Shown: positions 60,428 through 64,000 of the stretch, piece after piece
How positions within the stretch are numbered: the stretch's first letter is position 1
Layout: each line of letters opens with the position of its first letter
Program-made: the position numbers and the translations under genes
Assembly (NCBI RefSeq): GCF_024055575.1
Contig: NZ_JAMXOE010000018.1
Coordinates: 62,001-126,000 of the forward strand
Reading direction: 5' to 3'
Source: Mucilaginibacter flavidus
GTDB taxonomy: Bacteria; Bacteroidota; Bacteroidia; Sphingobacteriales; Sphingobacteriaceae
Length of the DNA: 64,000 nucleotides
The notes under the pieces: generated by a model
Seen by the model: only the letters and a program-made list of their open reading frames with translations
Told to the model about the DNA's origin: nothing
Databases searched by the model: none

Positions 60428-63400
60428 ATGCAGGAAACTATTTTATCCCGCCTTGAGGCATCGCGTAAAGAATTGTTGGATCTTGGTTTACGCAATCCTC
60501 TTTTAAATTACAAAGCATCAAAAGCCCGCGGACTGCACATGGTGCAGGAAAAGTCGGTTTATGTGTACGATATACTGGTAAAACAAAATAAATCGATGAC
60601 CTTTTTGGGGATGCCCGAAAAGGTGGCCGGTGAGCAAGACGGGTTGTTTCCTGACTTATCACAACCCGAACTGTTAGAAACCTACCAGGATACCAAGCTG
60701 CAAGCCAGCGAGGTTGACCTTAAGCTGCAGGTTAAGCTGTTAAATACCTATTATTTTGCCAAAACAAGCATCGAGGAGCAGGGGGTTAATACGCTTTATC
60801 TTTCGCTGGGTATGCTAAACTGGTACGAGGCCGGTAACCATGAAGATGTCCGGCAGGCGCCTTTGTTGTTAATACCCGTTTCGCTGGAACGGTCGAGCGC
60901 TAACGAGCGTTTCCGTTTAAAATATACCGGGGTCGAAATTGACGCCAACCTCTCGTTACAGGCAAAAATGCTGGCTGATTTCAACATCGCCATCCCCGAT
61001 TTACCCGAAACAGACGAGTTTAATATCGAAAATTACTTTGCCGAAATTAAAGAACAAGTTAAGCGCCAGCCCACATGGAAAGTTGATAATGATGCTATGG
61101 AACTGGGTTTTTTCTCGTTCGGCAAGTTTATGATTTACCATGATTTGGACAGCGACAAATGGCCGAAGGATGAACAACCTGCAAATCATCCGAACATCAA
61201 CGCGTTGTTTACCAACGGTTTTAAAGACGCCGAGCCGACCGCCAATGAGGATGACTACCTGGATACCGATACCGTAGCCAACCAACTGTTCCAGGTGGTT
61301 GATGCTGACAGTTCGCAGGTGCTGGCCATGCTGGCCGTACACGAGGGTCGCAATATGGTGATACAGGGCCCGCCCGGAACAGGTAAATCGCAAACTATTA
61401 CCAACATGATAGCCAATGCCGTAGGGCAAGGTAAAAAAGTGTTGTTTGTCGCCGAAAAAATGGCTGCGCTCGACGTGGTAAAACGTCGGCTGGATGCTAT
61501 TAATTTAGGCGAGGCCTGCCTGGAACTGCATAGCCATAAAGCCAACAAAAAAGAGCTGCATGAGGAACTGAAGCGGGTACTTGAGCTGGGTAAACCAACT
61601 TTTGAAGCCCTGCAGCAGGAGCTGGCGTTACTGGAGGCTTACCGCAATGAGTTAAACGAATATTGTGCTGCGGTTAATAACGCTGTTATCGGCAGCGGCT
61701 TATCGGCACAAAAAATAATTGGCTTTTTGCTGGCGATAGCAAAAACTGCATCGCAGGTGCACCTGCCCAAGTTACCACTCGAAGTTATTGAAGCCTGGGA
61801 CGCGGACCGTATGGGGATAGCCGAAGCCATGGCCGATAGGGTACAGGCTCGTTTAAACGATATCGGCATACCGTCAAAATTATTGTTTTGGGGCAGCCGG
61901 CTTACCGTAATGCTGCCACATGAAGAGCAAGCCATCCAGCAATTGCTGTCCGCAGCTTTACAGGCCCTGAAGAATTTGCAGTCGGAGGTAGATACCATTG
62001 CCAGCCAGTTTGGCGTAACATCGCCCAAAAACGAGGTTGATACCGGGAAACTTCTTGAATTGTGCCGCATCGCGTCGCAAAGTCCCGATTTAAAGGGCAT
62101 CGCGATAAAAAATGATGCATGGTTACATAACCAGCATGACGTTACCGAACTTTTGGATACGGGTAAACGCTTTGCCGCCCTGCACCGGGAGTATGAAAGT
62201 ATATTGATACCCGAAGCCTGGGACCAAAACGTTTTGGAAATTCGCCAGAACTTAATGGCTTATGGCGATAAATGGTACAAGTTTTTAATTGGCGCCTATG
62301 GCAACGCTAAAAAACAACTGGCTGCCATGTGCCGAATTCCGCTGCCATCGGCCACAGCCGAAAAAATAAGGATAGTTGATGCCATCTCCGAGTCGCGCAG
62401 AATGGAGAAAACATTGACTGAACTTGAACCGCTGGCTGTCCGCTTATTTGGCAGCAGGTGGTTAAAACAACGGTCGGATTGGGATGCGCTGGCAAATATT
62501 GCAGGTTACCTGGCACAATTGCAGGCCAACATAGCCGATGGTTCTGTCCCTGCCGCTATAATTGACTACCTGGTTAAAACCGAAAACGGTGAGGCTGCCA
62601 AAGCAAGCCATAGTTTACTCACCGCAAAATTGGCGGAACAGCGGCAAGCTCTACAGATAGTATTTGAAAAATTGCACGTCGACATAGCGGTAAGATGGAC
62701 GGGTGCAGAGTTAGATGAGGTAATATATCCTGAACTGCAACAGATGCTGGAGAGCTGGATAGCCCGTTTCCCGGAGTTGCAAAAGATGACTGCCTGGAAC
62801 AATCTTGCAAAAACAGTCGATGACGAAGGATTATCTGTCCTGGTAAACGCTTCCCTTCAATGGGAAGGCGCGCGCGAGCATTTGAAAACCGCCTTGCAAA
62901 AAACATGGTACGAGTATTTAATTGAGCAGGCTTTTCAATTTAACCCGGCGCTGATAAAATTTGAGCGCGCCAGCCATGAAGAAGTGATTGAAAAATTTAA
63001 AAAGCTCGATTTACTAAACCTGCATTATAACCGTGCCCGCGTGGCGTTAAAACATTGGGAAGGCGTGCCTCGCCAGCAAGCCGGTGGGCAGGTAAACGTT
63101 CTGCGAAACGAATTTAATCGAAGGGCGAGGTTGATGCCTATTCGTAAATTAATAACCGAAGCAGGGCTAGCTATACAGGCCATTAAGCCCGTTATTATGA
63201 TGAGCCCGATGTCGATTGCCAACTTTTTTGCACCGGGCAGTATAGAGTTTGACCTGGTGATTTTTGATGAGGCCAGCCAGGTACGGCCGGTGGAAGCTTT
63301 GGGTGCAATAGCCCGCGCAAAACAATTGGTTGTGGTTGGCGACTCGAAACAGTTGCCGCCTACCAGCTTTTTCGATAAAATGAATACCGATATCGAAGAT

Positions 63401-64000
63401 GAGGATAACGTAACTGCAGACTTGCAGAGCATCCTTGGCATGTGCGACGCCCAGGGAGCGCCGCAGCGCATGTTGCGCTGGCATTATCGCAGCCGGCACG
63501 AGTCGTTGATCAGTTTGTCCAACAAGGAGTTTTACGAAAATAAACTGGTGATATTCCCCAGCCCCGGTTCGCGTACTAAAATGGGGCTGGCATTTCATTA
63601 TTTGGAAGATGCTGTTTACGACAGGGGCAAAACCCGCACTAATGTTATCGAGGCCGAAGCCGTTGCCGATGCGGTTATACAACATGCGCTAAACAACCCA
63701 AAGCAAAGCCTTGGCGTGGTGGCCTTTAGTACCGCACAAATGCAGTGCATACAAAATACGCTGGAAAGCCGCAGGCGGAAGTCGCCGGAGGTGGAGAATT
63801 TCTTCCGCAGCCATATACATGAGCCGTTTTTTGTGAAGAACCTTGAAAATGTGCAGGGCGATGAGCGCGACGTAATATTCATCAGCATAGGCTACGGCAA
63901 AACCGAGGATGGTAAAATACCAATGAGTTTCGGGCCGTTGAATAATGAGGGCGGCGAGCGGCGGCTTAACGTATTGATTACTCGTGCTAAGCTACGCTGT
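60428..64000 (+). CDS. DUF4011-domain superfamily 1 helicase (3' partial)
   Basis: At least 1191 codons are open to the window edge with no stop. The N-terminus (EASRKELLDLGLRNPLLNY) is the DUF4011 start. Helicase motifs follow: Walker A GPPGTGKS at 314-321, Walker B VIFDEASQV around D947-E948, motif III GDSKQLPPTS, motif IV-like WHYRSRHESL, motif V NVQGDERDVI and motif VI NVLITRAK. The middle (about 400-930) is helical. Full-length relatives end in a Vsr/MTES_1575-like nuclease and DUF3320, which would lie beyond the window. It probably acts on RNA or DNA and may be an antiphage gene. Confidence 0.9.
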   Translation, partial: MQETILSRLEASRKELLDLGLRNPLLNYKASKARGLHMVQEKSVYVYDILVKQNKSMTFLGMPEKVAGEQDGLFPDLSQPELLETYQDTKLQASEVDLKLQVKLLNTYYFAKTSIEEQGVNTLYLSLGMLNWYEAGNHEDVRQAPLLLIPVSLERSSANERFRLKYTGVEIDANLSLQAKMLADFNIAIPDLPETDEFNIENYFAEIKEQVKRQPTWKVDNDAMELGFFSFGKFMIYHDLDSDKWPKDEQPANHPNINALFTNGFKDAEPTANEDDYLDTDTVANQLFQVVDADSSQVLAMLAVHEGRNMVIQGPPGTGKSQTITNMIANAVGQGKKVLFVAEKMAALDVVKRRLDAINLGEACLELHSHKANKKELHEELKRVLELGKPTFEALQQELALLEAYRNELNEYCAAVNNAVIGSGLSAQKIIGFLLAIAKTASQVHLPKLPLEVIEAWDADRMGIAEAMADRVQARLNDIGIPSKLLFWGSRLTVMLPHEEQAIQQLLSAALQALKNLQSEVDTIASQFGVTSPKNEVDTGKLLELCRIASQSPDLKGIAIKNDAWLHNQHDVTELLDTGKRFAALHREYESILIPEAWDQNVLEIRQNLMAYGDKWYKFLIGAYGNAKKQLAAMCRIPLPSATAEKIRIVDAISESRRMEKTLTELEPLAVRLFGSRWLKQRSDWDALANIAGYLAQLQANIADGSVPAAIIDYLVKTENGEAAKASHSLLTAKLAEQRQALQIVFEKLHVDIAVRWTGAELDEVIYPELQQMLESWIARFPELQKMTAWNNLAKTVDDEGLSVLVNASLQWEGAREHLKTALQKTWYEYLIEQAFQFNPALIKFERASHEEVIEKFKKLDLLNLHYNRARVALKHWEGVPRQQAGGQVNVLRNEFNRRARLMPIRKLITEAGLAIQAIKPVIMMSPMSIANFFAPGSIEFDLVIFDEASQVRPVEALGAIARAKQLVVVGDSKQLPPTSFFDKMNTDIEDEDNVTADLQSILGMCDAQGAPQRMLRWHYRSRHESLISLSNKEFYENKLVIFPSPGSRTKMGLAFHYLEDAVYDRGKTRTNVIEAEAVADAVIQHALNNPKQSLGVVAFSTAQMQCIQNTLESRRRKSPEVENFFRSHIHEPFFVKNLENVQGDERDVIFISIGYGKTEDGKIPMSFGPLNNEGGERRLNVLITRAKLRC

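Noticed and set aside
1-64000. tRNA, rRNA, CRISPR arrays, insertion sequences or prophage genes
   Set aside because: I looked in the spacers and found no cloverleaf, spaced direct-repeat array or transposase-like protein.

Overview
The window looks like chromosomal DNA of a Bacteroidota bacterium, most likely family Sphingobacteriaceae and probably Mucilaginibacter or a close relative. This is inferred from a SusC/SusD pair, an ECF sigma factor next to a membrane-anchored beta-barrel protein, GH116, DUF5777/YceI, lmo0937-type and cold-shock proteins, A-rich starts without Shine-Dalgarno sequences, and moderate GC. I found no rRNA, tRNA, CRISPR array, transposase or phage gene. About 50 protein genes are called, including a 53-residue reverse-strand gene and a helicase that runs off the right edge.

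Layout. 0-5.6 kb: the end of a LolD/MacB-type ABC ATPase, two FtsX-like permeases, then an NtrC-type sigma-54 activator and its histidine kinase. 5.7-6.4 kb: an aquaporin. 6.7-21.3 kb: the most unusual region. It has an ABC exporter and GT4; a six-gene reverse-strand operon (methyltransferase, amidohydrolase, polysaccharide deacetylase, GNAT, flavin-reductase-like protein, GT4); and, divergent from it, a five-gene forward operon (two B12-type radical SAM enzymes, one SPASM-like radical SAM enzyme, two methyltransferases). I read this as a biosynthesis/export locus for a heavily modified, probably glycosylated or amino-sugar-containing product of unknown structure. 21.3-25.6 kb: a reverse operon of ECF sigma factor, putative anti-sigma/beta-barrel protein, YceI, DUF5777 and a DUF1349-like protein. 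25.9-36.9 kb: a polysaccharide locus with five glycosyltransferases, a flippase, two polymerase/ligase-like membrane proteins and a nucleotidyltransferase-fold protein.

37-52 kb: metabolic and envelope genes. These are a PQQ dehydrogenase with an internal cytochrome c domain, a TMEM175-like channel, a DoxX-like protein, a beta-barrel protein, SusC/SusD, a TsdA-like dihaem cytochrome with a secreted DsrE protein, a Tat-exported GH116 glycosidase and a Cys-tailed FKBP. 52-60 kb: two cold-shock proteins, a GAF histidine kinase, DUF72, a probable operon of CDF transporter, YdjM-like protein and cardiolipin synthase, a divergent second CDF transporter and a tiny membrane protein. 60.4-64 kb: a DUF4011 superfamily-1 helicase, cut by the window edge and a candidate antiphage gene.

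Intergenic DNA carries at least three copies of a palindromic repeat with a GAACCGGGATTAAGC core, a second long inverted repeat before the radical SAM operon, several convincing terminator hairpins, and a perfect 16-bp hairpin in the divergent spacer of the polysaccharide locus.
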